NCBI RefSeq assembly: GCF_040126055.1
Contig: NZ_CP143541.1
Coordinates: 3,286,001 to 3,350,000, forward strand
Length of the DNA stretch: 64,000 bases
Origin: Pseudalkalibacillus sp. SCS-8
GTDB taxonomy: Bacteria; Bacillota; Bacilli; Bacillales; Fictibacillaceae
Reading direction: 5' to 3'
Below the pieces are notes generated by a model. The model saw nothing but the letters and a program-made list of their open reading frames with translations, was not told the origin of the DNA and ran no database searches. This document shows, one piece after another, positions 1 through 9,126 of this stretch. The translations under genes were made by a program, and so were the position numbers. The stretch's first letter is position 1; every line of letters starts with the position of its first letter.

Positions 1-322
1 CTTCAAAGGTGACGACCGAAACATACCCGAGCGTAATCGCCCAGGAAGCAATGAACGAGGCTCTCTTCCCTAACGCCCTGTGAACATAGGCATGCTCTCC
101 ACCGACCTGCGGCATGGCTGACGCCAGCTCCGAATAGGTCAGCCCAACGAAAATGACGAGAATTCCACCGATGGCGAAGGCGAGCACCGCCCCCATCGAT
201 CCGGCTGATGTGATCCACGTTCCCGATAACACAACCCAGCCCCAGCCGAGCATCGCCCCGATCGCAAGTACGAGGACATCAAACTGGGACAGCACGCGTT
301 TCAGATTGTTCTTTCCATCCAT
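1..322 (-). CDS. APC-family amino acid permease, N-terminal part
   Basis: This is the first 107 codons of a membrane transporter that continues past the left edge. It starts at an ATG preceded by AAGGAGTG six bases upstream. After a short polar N-terminus come hydrophobic segments with the glycine-rich first helix typical of APC permeases (IGAMLGWGWVVLSGTWI), then LVIFVGLTYSELASAMPQVG and a GGEHAYVHRALG loop; the 'SELASAMPQVGGEHAY' stretch is characteristic of the family. It begins 13 bases after the amidase stop codon and is read in the same direction, so the two are probably one operon. The permease may import the substrate or export the product of that enzyme. Substrate specificity cannot be read from this fragment. 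Confidence 0.85.
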   Translation of the reverse strand, partial: MDGKNNLKRVLSQFDVLVLAIGAMLGWGWVVLSGTWITSAGSMGAVLAFAIGGILVIFVGLTYSELASAMPQVGGEHAYVHRALGKRASFIASWAITLGYVSVVTFE

Positions 323-335
323 AGACGCTCACTCC

Positions 336-1580
336 TTACTCGTTATGTGCACGCACTTTCTTCGTACTGATTTTCTTCACGAACGCATAAAGAACATCGA
401 GACTTCTGTAGAGATCCTCCCAATGCGTGATCTCTTCCTCACAATGGCTTTTTCCGTCGACACTCGGCACGAACAGCATTACCGTTTCCGCAATCCGGTT
501 CATATACATCGCGTCATGCCCTGCCCCGCTATGCATTTTAAAAGGTGTGAGCCCTTGCGCCTCGACGACCTCTTCAAGCTCCGCAATGAGCCGGTCGGAA
601 AACTTCACCGGTGCCATGTAGGAAAGATCTTCGATTTGTTGGCCGCAGCCACTCTCTTCAGCTGTCTCTTCAATGATCTCTTTTACCCTTTTTACACGTT
701 CTTCCAACGTTTTTCCGTCCGGATGACGAAGATCGACGGTAAAAGTCGCCTCGCCTGGGATGACGTTCACGGAACTCGGCTTCACACTGATTTTTCCGAA
801 CGTAAGCGCCGTTTCATCCCCGATCGAACGCACCCATTGATGAAGCGCACTCATCGTATGGACCGCTCCCATCAACGCATCCTTCCGCTGCTTCATCGGC
901 GTTGTCCCGGCATGATCAGCCTGTCCGGTGAACGTAACACGATGCCACGAAACACCCTGGATCCCTTCAACAATCGCAAGCGGCAGCTCCTTTTCTTCCA
1001 GCACCGGACCTTGTTCGATATGAAGCTCGATGAACGCTTCCGCCTCGGTCAAACGGTTCTCCTTTTCACCGAGAAAACCGATCCGCTCAAGCTCCTCATA
1101 GTAAGAGATTCCATCATCGTCCTTCATGGTGTACACATGCTCTTTTGTAAAAACGTCGGTCATCCCGCCACTTCCGAGCATCGGTGTCGGAAAACGCGCA
1201 CCTTCTTCGTTCGTAAAATTGACGATTTCGATCGGATGATCATGCGTCACATCCGCTTCGACCATCGCCTCGACAACCTCGAGCGCCGCAATGACCCCGA
1301 GCGTCCCATCAAACTTTCCGCCATACGGGACCGAATCCAAATGCGACCCGAGGACGACCGGTGGCAGCTCCTTCTCGCGGCCTTCCTTCCTCGCAAAAAT
1401 GTTCCCGAAATCATCCACCCGCACATCCAGGTTTAGATCCTTCAACCATGCGATATACTGCTCTCTTCCCTTTTTATCCGTATCAGACAACGCGAGTCTG
1501 TGAACCCCGCCATTCTCCGTTTTCCCGATTTCCGCCATCTTCTCCATTTTGCTTTTAAACCGTTCATATTGGATCGTCAT
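336..1580 (-). CDS. Zn-dependent M20 amidase of the hydantoinase/carbamoylase family
   Basis: The 414-residue product has the normal length for N-carbamoyl-L-amino acid hydrolases and allantoate amidohydrolases, binuclear zinc enzymes that hydrolyse a ureido or N-carbamoyl group. Visible motifs: GSHLDSVPYGGKFDG (metal ligands about H80 and D91), FTNEEGARF (about E125/E126), ELHIEQGP and GAGHDAMYM near the C-terminus. The start ATG has GGGAGG about ten bases upstream. It lies between an 18-codon micropeptide gene and an APC permease, so it probably acts on an imported amino acid derivative. No allantoin or hydantoin genes lie in the window, so carbamoylase, ureidoglycolate-type or other amidase activity cannot be separated. 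Confidence 0.9.
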   Translation of the reverse strand: MTIQYERFKSKMEKMAEIGKTENGGVHRLALSDTDKKGREQYIAWLKDLNLDVRVDDFGNIFARKEGREKELPPVVLGSHLDSVPYGGKFDGTLGVIAALEVVEAMVEADVTHDHPIEIVNFTNEEGARFPTPMLGSGGMTDVFTKEHVYTMKDDDGISYYEELERIGFLGEKENRLTEAEAFIELHIEQGPVLEEKELPLAIVEGIQGVSWHRVTFTGQADHAGTTPMKQRKDALMGAVHTMSALHQWVRSIGDETALTFGKISVKPSSVNVIPGEATFTVDLRHPDGKTLEERVKRVKEIIEETAEESGCGQQIEDLSYMAPVKFSDRLIAELEEVVEAQGLTPFKMHSGAGHDAMYMNRIAETVMLFVPSVDGKSHCEEEITHWEDLYRSLDVLYAFVKKISTKKVRAHNE

Positions 1581-1604
1581 AACACCAATCGCCTCCCGTC
1601 AATT

Positions 1605-1661
1605 TTATAGGCCAAGCTTTACGAAAAAGTACCCCCAGATTACAACCGAGATACCATTCAT
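1605..1661 (-). CDS. 18-residue hydrophobic micropeptide upstream of the amidase
   Basis: A very short frame reads MNGISVVIWGYFFVKLGL. An almost perfect ribosome binding site (AAAGGAGG, eight bases before ATG) supports translation. Its stop lies 24 bases before the amidase start, on the same strand. The peptide is one hydrophobic span of about 14 residues, resembling the tiny accessory subunits sometimes encoded with NSS or APC transporters, although sequence membership in such a family is not shown. It could also be a leader peptide controlling the operon. Real translation is likely from the ribosome site; function is unknown. Confidence 0.6.
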   Translation of the reverse strand: MNGISVVIWGYFFVKLGL

Positions 1662-1812
1662 AGTATTAGCCTCCTTTTAAAAATGTCGGTATATTCTGAA
1701 ATCTCAAGACAGACTTCTTCATCATCCATTCAACAAACTTCGATATATGAATTTTAAATCCTTCCAACCTAAAGACTAGGATGGAAGTCACCTATCCGAT
1801 TGCATGATTAGT

Positions 1813-1846
1813 AAAAAACACAAGCCCGAAATAGAGGCTTGTGTTT
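1813..1846 (-). terminator. Rho-independent terminator of the lipoprotein gene
   Basis: An 11-bp stem (1816-1826 with 1836-1846, AAACACAAGCC/GGCTTGTGTTT) is followed on the minus strand by a run of six T. It sits 17 bases beyond the stop of the lipoprotein gene. Confidence 0.85.
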
Positions 1847-1862
1847 AATGGAGCAATTCTAT

Positions 1863-2438
1863 TTAGTTGTTTACATCTTTTAATTTATTCTTAAATTCTT
1901 CTACATCAATTTCTGTAAAGTCTTTAATCTTGTTTTCATAATCTGTTTCTTGAGTGATTTTATTTTTATTTACTTTAAATTTCCCTTGATATGCGCCAAG
2001 TGGTATATATGCACCATCTACTTGTGGCCCTACAAATTCTTCTAAAAAGAGATAGTATTCCTCTCCGTTTTCCATCGTACTTACACCATTAATTTGGTAT
2101 TCGACTTTATCAAGGTCTTCCTCACTTTTACCCTTTGGAGTATAAATACCTCCTGTTTCAATCACTTTAATGATTTTTCCTTTTTTCTCCTTACCTTTAT
2201 AGTTCTTTATGATTTCAACTTCAGAGATCGTAAACGGCACACCTTCATGAACGATTGTTTCTTGACTAAGAACCTTTACATTCGAAATCAAAACAGCATC
2301 TTTCATTAGCTCTTTTAGCGTTGCATAATCCTTTATCAATTCTGCAGAACTATTAACTTCTTCTATATCCTTATTCTCTAATGAGGAGTTACATCCAATT
2401 AGAGTTAATAAAACTAGTAAACTCAAAAATTGTTTCAT
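1863..2438 (-). CDS. Predicted lipoprotein of unknown function
   Basis: The 191-residue product starts with a short signal peptide and a lipobox (LTLIGC, Cys16), so it should be lipid-anchored on the outer face of the membrane. The mature part is hydrophilic and rich in Lys and Glu, with a central beta-rich stretch (FTISEVEIIKNYKGKEKKGK, then VIETGGIY and EYYLFLEEF). The pattern resembles small Bacillus lipoproteins with a beta-sandwich fold, but I do not recognise the family. A GGAGG-type site precedes the ATG. It has its own terminator and no obvious functional partner. Confidence 0.8.
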   Translation of the reverse strand: MKQFLSLLVLLTLIGCNSSLENKDIEEVNSSAELIKDYATLKELMKDAVLISNVKVLSQETIVHEGVPFTISEVEIIKNYKGKEKKGKIIKVIETGGIYTPKGKSEEDLDKVEYQINGVSTMENGEEYYLFLEEFVGPQVDGAYIPLGAYQGKFKVNKNKITQETDYENKIKDFTEIDVEEFKNKLKDVNN

Positions 2439-2598
2439 ATCAATCCTCCTTAATATAAATGTTTCAATCCCTTTATGTATTTTTCGTTACTCGTTTTCAA
2501 TACCCTCCGCACATCCTAATAATTGTCATGAATGGGAAACAAATACAGTATAAAGGCGTAGGCCCTTGCATAACCATTATTGGGCTATTTAGCGAAAT

Positions 2599-2635
2599 GA
2601 AAGAGTGGGAGGCTCACAACACCTCCCACTCTTTC
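2599..2635 (-). terminator. Long hairpin downstream of the SLH protein gene
   Basis: A perfect 14-bp inverted repeat (2599-2612 with 2622-2635, GAAAGAGTGGGAGG and its complement) has a nine-base loop. It lies 92 bases beyond the SLH gene stop. The flanking T-runs are weak on both strands, so it is a probable but imperfect terminator. Confidence 0.6.
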
Positions 2636-2726
2636 GTATTCACATTCAAATTCGTTAAATGCCCTCATAGTTCTACTTGAATGAGTACCGTTTTCTTTCC
2701 CTACCATTCAATGAGCTGCTTTAAAA

Positions 2727-3908
2727 TTATTGGAAATCCCCAATTTTATACTCCAGCCCTGCTGCTATCCAACCATAATCCCCGTAGTTCCATAATGGCC
2801 AATTCGGTTGACCTCCTCCAGGGAAATTAAACTCCACTTCATAACGAACACTGTACCATTTGTTTGGTTCCCACCCTTCAATACGTGAACCGTTAGCGCT
2901 TGTATACTTTAAACTTAACACCTGACTGACTACATATCCTCCGCGCGTTGGATGGATGAAGATATCTTGTTTACTGTAGTTAAACGAAGGGGTTATAATC
3001 AACTGATTATCCTTAACTTTCTCGTGCATTTTGTCATAAAGATCAGGCGTGCTTAGGACCGTATTATCATACCAATAACTTTGTCTTTTAAAAGCAAGGA
3101 AGTTATGTCTATTATTCTTATTACGATAATCCCACGTAAATGCTCCTTGAATGTACTTCCCAAACTCTCTATTCAATTGCTCAACATAATACACATCTTC
3201 ATAAATTGTCATCGTATCATTATGAGCTTTTAACCGTTCCGCATCAGTTAAACCTTTTGCGGAACGCCATTGGAATAGTTCGTCAATCTTTATAGTCTTA
3301 CCACTCGGTCTAATGGTACGTGAAAGAACGACTGAGAACTCTGCTCTAGTAATGTTGTTCTTAGGCTTGAAAGTACCATCTGTATATCCAGTAATGATAT
3401 TGGCAGATGATAGGTCTAATATACTTTCCGTCGCCCAAGGAACACTATCTAGGTCCGTTAACCCAGTTGCGGTTCCATTTCGTGCTATGTTGTAGGCTCT
3501 ATCAATTAAGACTGCCGTTTCAGCTCTCGTGATATTCGCAGCATGTCGGAACGTATTATCCGGATATCCTGTAATTAGTCCTTTATCTGCCGCAACCGCG
3601 ATTGCATTATAGTAGAAATTATCTTTCGAGAGGTCTTTAAATCCTGGATCCTTCGAAGCTTTCTCTCCAGGATACAATGCTTTAACAAGCATCAGTGCAG
3701 CTTGAGCACGTGTTATCTTGTCATTCGGTCCAAATTTACCGTTTCCATAACCATTGATAATGCCTAGGTCGCTCAGATAGTAGATATGCTCCTGCGCCCA
3801 AGGAACCTTATCTAAGTCAGTAAAATGTGAATGAGCACTAACTTGACTGTGGTTTATTAAAGATAGAACGAATGCAAAAACGATGAAAAATGATAGAAAC
3901 TTCTTCAA
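2727..3908 (-). CDS. Secreted protein with three SLH domains and an unknown C-terminal domain
   Basis: The 393-residue protein has a signal peptide (MKKFLSFFIVFAFVLSLI... ending near AHSH) and three consecutive S-layer homology domains over about residues 30-205. Each has the WAxxxI...GxxxGYGNGKF/PDNTF/TDGTF pattern and the ITRAQAA/ITRAETA/ITRAEFS motif. SLH domains bind pyruvylated secondary wall polymer. The C-terminal 190 residues (KTIKIDELFQWRSAKGLT onward) are rich in Trp and Tyr and not assigned; they include TSANGSRIEGWEPNKWYSVR. A TTTGAAGAAG-rich leader with AGGAGGTATG precedes the ATG. It is monocistronic and ends before a hairpin. Confidence 0.88.
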   Translation of the reverse strand: MKKFLSFFIVFAFVLSLINHSQVSAHSHFTDLDKVPWAQEHIYYLSDLGIINGYGNGKFGPNDKITRAQAALMLVKALYPGEKASKDPGFKDLSKDNFYYNAIAVAADKGLITGYPDNTFRHAANITRAETAVLIDRAYNIARNGTATGLTDLDSVPWATESILDLSSANIITGYTDGTFKPKNNITRAEFSVVLSRTIRPSGKTIKIDELFQWRSAKGLTDAERLKAHNDTMTIYEDVYYVEQLNREFGKYIQGAFTWDYRNKNNRHNFLAFKRQSYWYDNTVLSTPDLYDKMHEKVKDNQLIITPSFNYSKQDIFIHPTRGGYVVSQVLSLKYTSANGSRIEGWEPNKWYSVRYEVEFNFPGGGQPNWPLWNYGDYGWIAAGLEYKIGDFQ

Positions 3909-4152
3909 AACATACCTCCTGATTATTCTCGTAAATTATTATACTAGTTGAATGGTGATTATTAGTTGATATGTGTAACAACTCTGAGTTAATGATAAGT
4001 TTAATATGTACATATGGGATTATAGTAGTATCGAACAACCTAGAATAATGCTCATAAAATTTTTAACAAAAATTTAGCAATGCAATGAACCCCTCATTTT
4101 CCATTATATACTAAAAGTTGCGTAAATCATCAAAATTCGACAAATAAGCAAT
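3909..4152. other. Gene-free AT-rich interval between the SLH gene and the aldolase operon
   Basis: The SLH gene start and the aldolase stop are 352 bases apart. The part nearest the SLH gene must hold its promoter, but no convincing -35/-10 pair stands out. No open frame with a ribosome site was found. The other part holds a terminator and a REP-like palindrome, listed separately. Confidence 0.5.
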
Positions 4153-4179
4153 AAAAATAGAGCTTCCAAATGAAAGCTC
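4153..4179 (-). terminator. Terminator of the 5-deoxyribose-type operon
   Basis: On the minus strand GAGCTT...AAGCTC (4160-4165 with 4174-4179) is followed by TATTTTTATT. It lies about 80 bases past the aldolase stop, just beyond the REP-like element. Confidence 0.6.
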
Positions 4180-4185
4180 CTCTCT

Positions 4186-4248
4186 AAGTGTCAGACACCA
4201 TTTTAGAGTCCTTGCGCAGCAAGGGATCTGATTTGGTGTCTGACACTT
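4186..4248. repeat. REP-like palindrome, copy 1
   Basis: A perfect 15-bp terminal inverted repeat, AAGTGTCAGACACCA (4186-4200) and its complement (4234-4248), encloses a second small hairpin, CCTTGC-GCA-GCAAGG (4210-4224). It begins 13 bases after the aldolase stop. The same GTGTCAG(A/G)CACC ends recur near 11.97, 51.35, 53.13, 55.73 and 56.93 kb. Confidence 0.85.
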
Positions 4249-4260
4249 CAGCCTCTTCTT

Positions 4261-4902
4261 TTATTTCTGCCCGTAGGTTTTGAATTTTTCAGCCATGTGG
4301 TTCATTTCGTCGTCGGAGAGGATGACGGGTTGGCCTAGGCTTTTGGCACGGTAATAGACTTCCGCACAGAATTCGATTTCTTCTGCAATGTTAAAGGCGT
4401 TCTTCAAATCCGCTCCACCTGCAATTAATCCGTGGTTCGCAAGTAGGACAGCGTTTCTTCCTTCCATTGCCTCGAATGCATTATTCGCCAGCTCTTTTGT
4501 CCCAAAGGAGGCGTACTCTGCGCATCTCACATTTTTACCGGCATAGGCGACCAGGTAGGAAACTGCTGGTAGCTCCCAGCGCAACGACGATAACGTTTTT
4601 GCGAACACAGAATGCGTGTGGACGATCGCATTCAGATCCTCGCGGTTACGGTAATAGATGAGATGCATGTCCAGCTCACTCGAAGGCTTCCGCTCTCCTT
4701 CTACAATCTTCCCATCTAAATCAACGACGACCACATCTTCCGGTTTCATCTCATGATAGTCAATCCCGCTCGGACTGATCGCCGCAAGCCCCTTCTCTCG
4801 ATCGAACACACTGATATTCCCGCCGGTCCCCTTGGTCAACCCGCTATCGATTAGTTTTCTGCAATAAAATACTACTTCTTCTCTAAGCTCGTTCAGTAAC
4901 AA
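4261..4902 (-). CDS. drdA: Class II aldolase, probable 5-deoxyribulose/methylthioribulose 1-phosphate aldolase
   Basis: The 213-residue protein belongs to the zinc-dependent fuculose-phosphate aldolase family. Candidate metal and catalytic residues are visible: E76 (PSSELDMH), H95 and H97 (VHTHSVF) and H157 (ANHGLIAGG). The start is TTG with AGAGGAGG seven bases upstream. It is the last gene of an operon with MtnK-like kinase and MtnA-like isomerase genes. By analogy with the DrdKIA / DHAP-shunt pathway, it should cleave 5-deoxyribulose 1-phosphate (or methylthioribulose 1-phosphate) to DHAP and an aldehyde. The family assignment is firm; the substrate is inferred from the neighbours. Fuculose- or rhamnulose-phosphate aldolase is the alternative. 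Confidence 0.85.
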   Translation of the reverse strand: MLLNELREEVVFYCRKLIDSGLTKGTGGNISVFDREKGLAAISPSGIDYHEMKPEDVVVVDLDGKIVEGERKPSSELDMHLIYYRNREDLNAIVHTHSVFAKTLSSLRWELPAVSYLVAYAGKNVRCAEYASFGTKELANNAFEAMEGRNAVLLANHGLIAGGADLKNAFNIAEEIEFCAEVYYRAKSLGQPVILSDDEMNHMAEKFKTYGQK

Positions 4903-4920
4903 ATTGATGCCTCCTCTTGG

Positions 4921-5733
4921 TTACGATAAGGAGTCGGAAAGCTGTCCAGACTTTGCTTCGATAATATGAACTCCGTTTTCTCTTAACCTCGTTAAACATT
5001 CTTCTTGCTCAGACGTATACGGCTCCAGGCAATCTGTGATTACATAGTCTAATTTTTCTGGTGAGCATACACGGAAAAACGCGTGCCGACCCAATTTGGA
5101 CCGGTCCGCAAGTACAATCACTTCCTTACTCCTTGAAATGATCGCTTGCTTCGCCTCCCCTTCATCGATCGTCGAATCGGTCAATCCTTCCACGCCATCC
5201 AACGCTTTACTCGAGAGAAACGCCTTATCGATATAAATATCCTCCAAGTACTTTTGTAACGACGCACCGATGAGTGATAACGATTTCCCCCGTAAAAAGC
5301 CGCCTAAAAGGATGACCGCAACGTTTTTACAATTCGCCAGCTCGACGGCAATGTTGATGTTGTTCGTTACGACCGTTAGATTGTCGATGTTTTTGATCAG
5401 CTTACTCAGTTCGAGTGCTGACGTACTGGCGTCGAATGCGATCACATCCCCCGGTTGAATCATTTTGACCGCTTCTTCTGCCATTACCCGTTTTTCTCTG
5501 TTATGGGTACTGAGCCGTTCATCCACTGAACCCTCGACAACTTGTTTTTCCTTCAACTTGACACCGCCATAAACGCGAAACACATACCCTTCTTTTTCGA
5601 GCTTCTCTATATCTCTTCTGATTGTCATTTCCGATACGGAAAACAGATCGCTCAAGTAGGAAACCTCTGCGTAATCTTTACTTTCCAATATCGTCAGGAT
5701 TTTTTGTCTTCGCGCACTTGGCAGGTTAGCCAT
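4921..5733 (-). CDS. DeoR/GlpR-family transcriptional regulator of the sugar salvage operon
   Basis: The 270-residue repressor has an N-terminal winged helix-turn-helix of the DeoR class (residues about 6-58, with SYLSDLFSVSEMTIRRDIEKL and the YRVYGG-type ending, here FRVYGGVKL). A C-terminal sugar-phosphate sensing domain follows (GDVIAFDASTSALELSKLI, LLGGFLRGKSLSLIG, DKAFLSSKALDGVEGLTDS). It lies inside the operon between isomerase and aldolase genes, with 18 bases to the aldolase start. It probably senses a phosphorylated pathway intermediate and binds the large palindrome at 11886-11926 ahead of the first gene. That binding is inference from position. Confidence 0.9.
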   Translation of the reverse strand: MANLPSARRQKILTILESKDYAEVSYLSDLFSVSEMTIRRDIEKLEKEGYVFRVYGGVKLKEKQVVEGSVDERLSTHNREKRVMAEEAVKMIQPGDVIAFDASTSALELSKLIKNIDNLTVVTNNINIAVELANCKNVAVILLGGFLRGKSLSLIGASLQKYLEDIYIDKAFLSSKALDGVEGLTDSTIDEGEAKQAIISRSKEVIVLADRSKLGRHAFFRVCSPEKLDYVITDCLEPYTSEQEECLTRLRENGVHIIEAKSGQLSDSLS

Positions 5734-5797
5734 ACAAATCTCGCCCTTTATCTAAAAATTATTCTTTCATCATTATATCGGTTCTCTGTCTCTTCCT

Positions 5798-6853
5798 CTA
5801 GTTCTCTACGGTCTTTTTAAATAACTTCGGCAAATTTTCGACATACGGCGGATAGACGATTCCCTTTTCCGTCACGATCGCCGTAATGTTTTCGTACGGT
5901 GTAACGTCGAAGGCCGGATTGTACACCTTCACATTTTCTGGTGCGGTCCGCTTGCCGAATTGCTCCGTCACTTCCGAACCATCTCGTTCCTCGATCGGGA
6001 TTTCTGCTCCGGTCGGTGTTCCCATATCAATCGTCGGTGTTGGTGCTGCAACATAGAACGGAATGTTGTAATAGCGGGCCAGGATCGAGACCCCTTGCGT
6101 TCCGATTTTGTTCGCCACATCCCCGTTCGCTGCCACCCGGTCACATCCGACAATCACAGCATCGATTTTCCCCTGCGACATGACCATTGCGGCCATATTA
6201 TCGGTAATGAGCGTCACATCAATGCCTGCTTGTTGTAATTCCAGGGTCGTCAACGTTGCACCTTGTAATCGCGGTCTCGTCTCATCGGCAAAAACCTTCA
6301 AGTTCCAGCCCTTTTCCTTAGCAAGATACATCGGTGCCGTTGCCGTTCCATACTTGCTCGTCGCAAGCGCCCCGGCATTACAATGGGTAAGGATCCCCAT
6401 TTCATCCTTTAAAAGCGTCAACAAATGCTCGCCGATGGACTTGTTGATGTCCGCATCTTCTCTATGAATCTCTTTCGCTTCCTCTAGTAGAAGGTTCAGC
6501 CATTCTCCAACGGACTTGTCAGCGTTCTGTTCAACGACCTGGACCATCCGCTTGAGTGCCCAGAACAAATTGACGGCCGTTGGACGTGAGGAAGCGAGAT
6601 AATCGGATGCATCCTGCAGTTTCATTCTAAAATCATCAGGAGAAAGTTCACGATGATTACGCATCGCTAAGTAAAGCCCATAGGCTGCGGCAACACCAAT
6701 CGCAGGTGCGCCGCGAACCTTCATTACTTTTATCGCATCCCACACACTTTCGACGTCTCTATATTCTTCATAAACGATTTCGTTCGGTAAGAGGGTTTGA
6801 TCCAACAGGACGAGTCGATCCTCTTTCCATTCAATTGAGATTAGTTCTGACAC
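5798..6853 (-). CDS. drdI: MtnA-like aldose-1-phosphate isomerase (5-deoxyribose/methylthioribose 1-phosphate)
   Basis: This 351-residue protein is a full-length member of the MtnA/eIF2B-alpha-like isomerase family. Both catalytic landmarks are present: the Cys of [10 protein letters not shown] (C158) and the Asp of [17 protein letters not shown] (D238). It starts with GTG behind AAAAGGAGG at eight bases. It converts an aldose 1-phosphate to the 1-phosphoketose. Its neighbours are a kinase 15 bases upstream and, further down, a regulator and an aldolase. Because no methionine-salvage genes (mtnB, mtnW, mtnX, mtnD) are present, the DrdI role in 5-deoxyribose disposal is favoured over MtnA in methionine recycling. 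Sequence alone cannot distinguish the paralogues. Confidence 0.88.
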   Translation of the reverse strand: MSELISIEWKEDRLVLLDQTLLPNEIVYEEYRDVESVWDAIKVMKVRGAPAIGVAAAYGLYLAMRNHRELSPDDFRMKLQDASDYLASSRPTAVNLFWALKRMVQVVEQNADKSVGEWLNLLLEEAKEIHREDADINKSIGEHLLTLLKDEMGILTHCNAGALATSKYGTATAPMYLAKEKGWNLKVFADETRPRLQGATLTTLELQQAGIDVTLITDNMAAMVMSQGKIDAVIVGCDRVAANGDVANKIGTQGVSILARYYNIPFYVAAPTPTIDMGTPTGAEIPIEERDGSEVTEQFGKRTAPENVKVYNPAFDVTPYENITAIVTEKGIVYPPYVENLPKLFKKTVEN

Positions 6854-6868
6854 GAATGCCGCCTCCTT

Positions 6869-8101
6869 TTACTGTTCACTACCAGCAGCTTTTTGTAAAA
6901 TTGCAAGGAAATCCTCGCCCTTCCCCAGTTCTGTGCGTTTCATAATGAACGATTTTGCCGCAAGAAGACACGTTCGCTCCGCCCATACCCGCTTCTCTTC
7001 ATCGGTAATGCTCGTGATGTCCTTCACTTTTGCCAATCCAACGATTCGACGGGCGAGTTCCATCCCGGTGATCCCTGCTGTATCGGCTAGCACGTCACGC
7101 AAGTACCATTCCTTGAACCCTTCTGTTTCAGCCAATGGGTCGGTCGCGTGTTGCTTCCAATTCGCAAGGAACTTTTCCTTGAAAAGCTCGATTACCTCAA
7201 CAATTGTCTGTTCCACCCACTCGACAAAATCGTCCTCGCCAGCCGTTTTCCCGTTCGCCCATGCAAAAATGAGATTGGCGATCACGTTACCGACATCGTA
7301 ACCCATCGGTCCGTAAAAGGCGAACTCCGGATCGATCACTTTCGTCGATTCCTTCGTCACAAACACCGATCCAGTATGAAGATCACCATGAATCAACGCC
7401 TGTGCATTCGTCATGAACGCAAACTTCAGCTTCGCCACTTCCAAATGTAACGTAGGGTCGTTGTAAATTTCTTCTTTAATCCACGCTTCATTCGGTTTGA
7501 ACAATTCATTTCGACGGTTGTAATCATTGAACGGTTCCGTAAAAACGAGATCCTCTGAAATCTCACACAGCTCGGGATTAATGTAGCGCTTCACGAGCTC
7601 TTTCTTTTCCTTATGGTTCATCACCACATCAGAAGTCTGAAGCAGCGTATTAACCATATATGTTGTAATATCGTCCGCAAAACGCGGGAACGTTTCATGC
7701 TTCAACAACGCTTCCCGAAGGATGGTATGATCCGATAAATCCTCCATGATACAACAATTCATTTTATCATCATACAAAAACATTTTCGGCACGAGTCCAG
7801 GAGCGTACTTCCCCCCCATCCCCAATGCCTCCGACTCAATCTTGATCCGCTCGGTCGATAATTTAAACTCATCTGAGATTCGTGCTGTATGTCCGGCCTG
7901 CTTAACGATGACCGACCGTGGATGCTCGACCGATTTTACATGAAACACATAGTTCAGATTCCCATCCCCAATTTCATCACAAGTCAGCTGTTCATCCTGT
8001 TCAAAAAGGTCCGTTTTCACCTTCACATAGTCGATCACATCATCCGGTTGAAGCAGAAAATAGTCGTCAAAACGCGTAACAGAAGCTTTCATCTTTTCCA
8101 T
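6869..8101 (-). CDS. drdK: MtnK-like sugar kinase (5-deoxyribose / methylthioribose kinase)
   Basis: The product (about 410 residues) has the aminoglycoside-phosphotransferase-like fold of methylthioribose kinase: [15 protein letters not shown] in the N-lobe, the catalytic loop [13 protein letters not shown], and the metal-binding [16 protein letters not shown]. It should phosphorylate C1 of 5-deoxyribose or methylthioribose. Two starts are possible: an ATG at 8107 overlapping the permease stop by four bases, or the ATG at 8101. The latter has better spacing from GGAAGGGG and is chosen. It sits between the ABC permease and the isomerase, so import, phosphorylation and isomerisation genes follow one another. 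Confidence 0.88.
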   Translation of the reverse strand: MEKMKASVTRFDDYFLLQPDDVIDYVKVKTDLFEQDEQLTCDEIGDGNLNYVFHVKSVEHPRSVIVKQAGHTARISDEFKLSTERIKIESEALGMGGKYAPGLVPKMFLYDDKMNCCIMEDLSDHTILREALLKHETFPRFADDITTYMVNTLLQTSDVVMNHKEKKELVKRYINPELCEISEDLVFTEPFNDYNRRNELFKPNEAWIKEEIYNDPTLHLEVAKLKFAFMTNAQALIHGDLHTGSVFVTKESTKVIDPEFAFYGPMGYDVGNVIANLIFAWANGKTAGEDDFVEWVEQTIVEVIELFKEKFLANWKQHATDPLAETEGFKEWYLRDVLADTAGITGMELARRIVGLAKVKDITSITDEEKRVWAERTCLLAAKSFIMKRTELGKGEDFLAILQKAAGSEQ

Positions 8102-8103
8102 GA

Positions 8104-9123
8104 TCATAACCCCTTCCGATTATAGTAGGTTGAAGCGAGTGCTAATGCCAGGACAAGACCTTTCACAATATTGAGCGAGTAATACGGGACAGACATCATC
8201 ACGAGTCCGTTCTCCATAACACCGACCAGCACCGCACCGAAAAACGTACCGATCGCATTCGGCTTCCCTAATCCAGCGAAGGATGAACCGATGAACGCAG
8301 CGGCAACAGCCGGCATGAGGAAGCCGGCACCAGCATTGATTTGCGCCGATCCGATTTTAGAAGCAAGAAGAATCCCGCCGATTGCGGCAAAAATCGTTGA
8401 AATCACATAAGCCATCGTCCGGTAACGATTCACTGGTATCCCCGATAAATGCGCGGCTTCCCGGTTTCCTCCAATTACATACATGTACCGGCCATGCTTC
8501 GTATGCTTTAAGAAAATATGTACAAACAGGACCGCTAAAATCATGATCAGAATGATCCACGGTGTTTCGCCCAGCTTGTCAAAAAGAGGAGGGATTTGGC
8601 CATTCGTCGGTGTCCCATCCAGCCGTGGCATCCCTTCACTGACCGATCCACCGCCTGTATACGTCATCGCCACCCCTTCGAAAATGAACATCGTTGCAAG
8701 TGTCGCGAAAAGATCCGGAATCTTCACTTTTACGATTAAAAATGCGTTAACCGCAGCAACTACGAGCGTAATCGCAATCGCAATCAAAATCGAAGGAACC
8801 GTCGGCATGCTGTACCAGACGAACAGGGATACAACGAGCGAGCTCGATAACGTTGCCGAAGATCCTACGGAGAGGTCGAACCCATTCACCGATAACGAAA
8901 CCGTCAGCCCGATCGCGATAACGGTAACGATTGAGATGCTTCGTAAAATGTTCACGATGTTCGAACCTGTTAGGAAGGTTTGCGGCATCATAATCGCAAA
9001 TACGATGATCAAGAGCGCAATCGCAAGGATCGTCCCCCAGTTGTTCACGAATTGGAGGGTGCCCGATAGACTCCTGCCCGCCCCTTCATTTTTGATTTTG
9101 TTCATCTCAGGCTTCGTCGTCAT
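8104..9123 (-). CDS. Ribose-type ABC transporter permease
   Basis: The 339-residue membrane protein is a member of the RbsC/BPD_transp_2 family with about nine or ten hydrophobic spans. It shows the family signatures [28 protein letters not shown] C-terminus and [24 protein letters not shown] lies ten bases before the ATG, and the ATPase gene stops three bases earlier, so the transporter genes are translationally linked. With the ATPase and lipoprotein it forms a carbohydrate importer. The adjacent kinase and isomerase suggest a free 5-deoxypentose or methylthioribose as cargo; this is inference. Confidence 0.9.
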   Translation of the reverse strand: MTTKPEMNKIKNEGAGRSLSGTLQFVNNWGTILAIALLIIVFAIMMPQTFLTGSNIVNILRSISIVTVIAIGLTVSLSVNGFDLSVGSSATLSSSLVVSLFVWYSMPTVPSILIAIAITLVVAAVNAFLIVKVKIPDLFATLATMFIFEGVAMTYTGGGSVSEGMPRLDGTPTNGQIPPLFDKLGETPWIILIMILAVLFVHIFLKHTKHGRYMYVIGGNREAAHLSGIPVNRYRTMAYVISTIFAAIGGILLASKIGSAQINAGAGFLMPAVAAAFIGSSFAGLGKPNAIGTFFGAVLVGVMENGLVMMSVPYYSLNIVKGLVLALALASTYYNRKGL

Positions 9124-9126
9124 AAT

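Noticed and set aside
153..1436. Long plus-strand reading frame of 427 codons opposite the amidase
   Set aside because: It mirrors the amidase, which has full-length family motifs and a ribosome site. The antisense product is rich in Arg, His and Phe without domains.
2459..2680. 73-codon plus-strand frame
   Set aside because: It runs through the 14-bp terminator hairpin at 2599-2635 and lacks a ribosome site.
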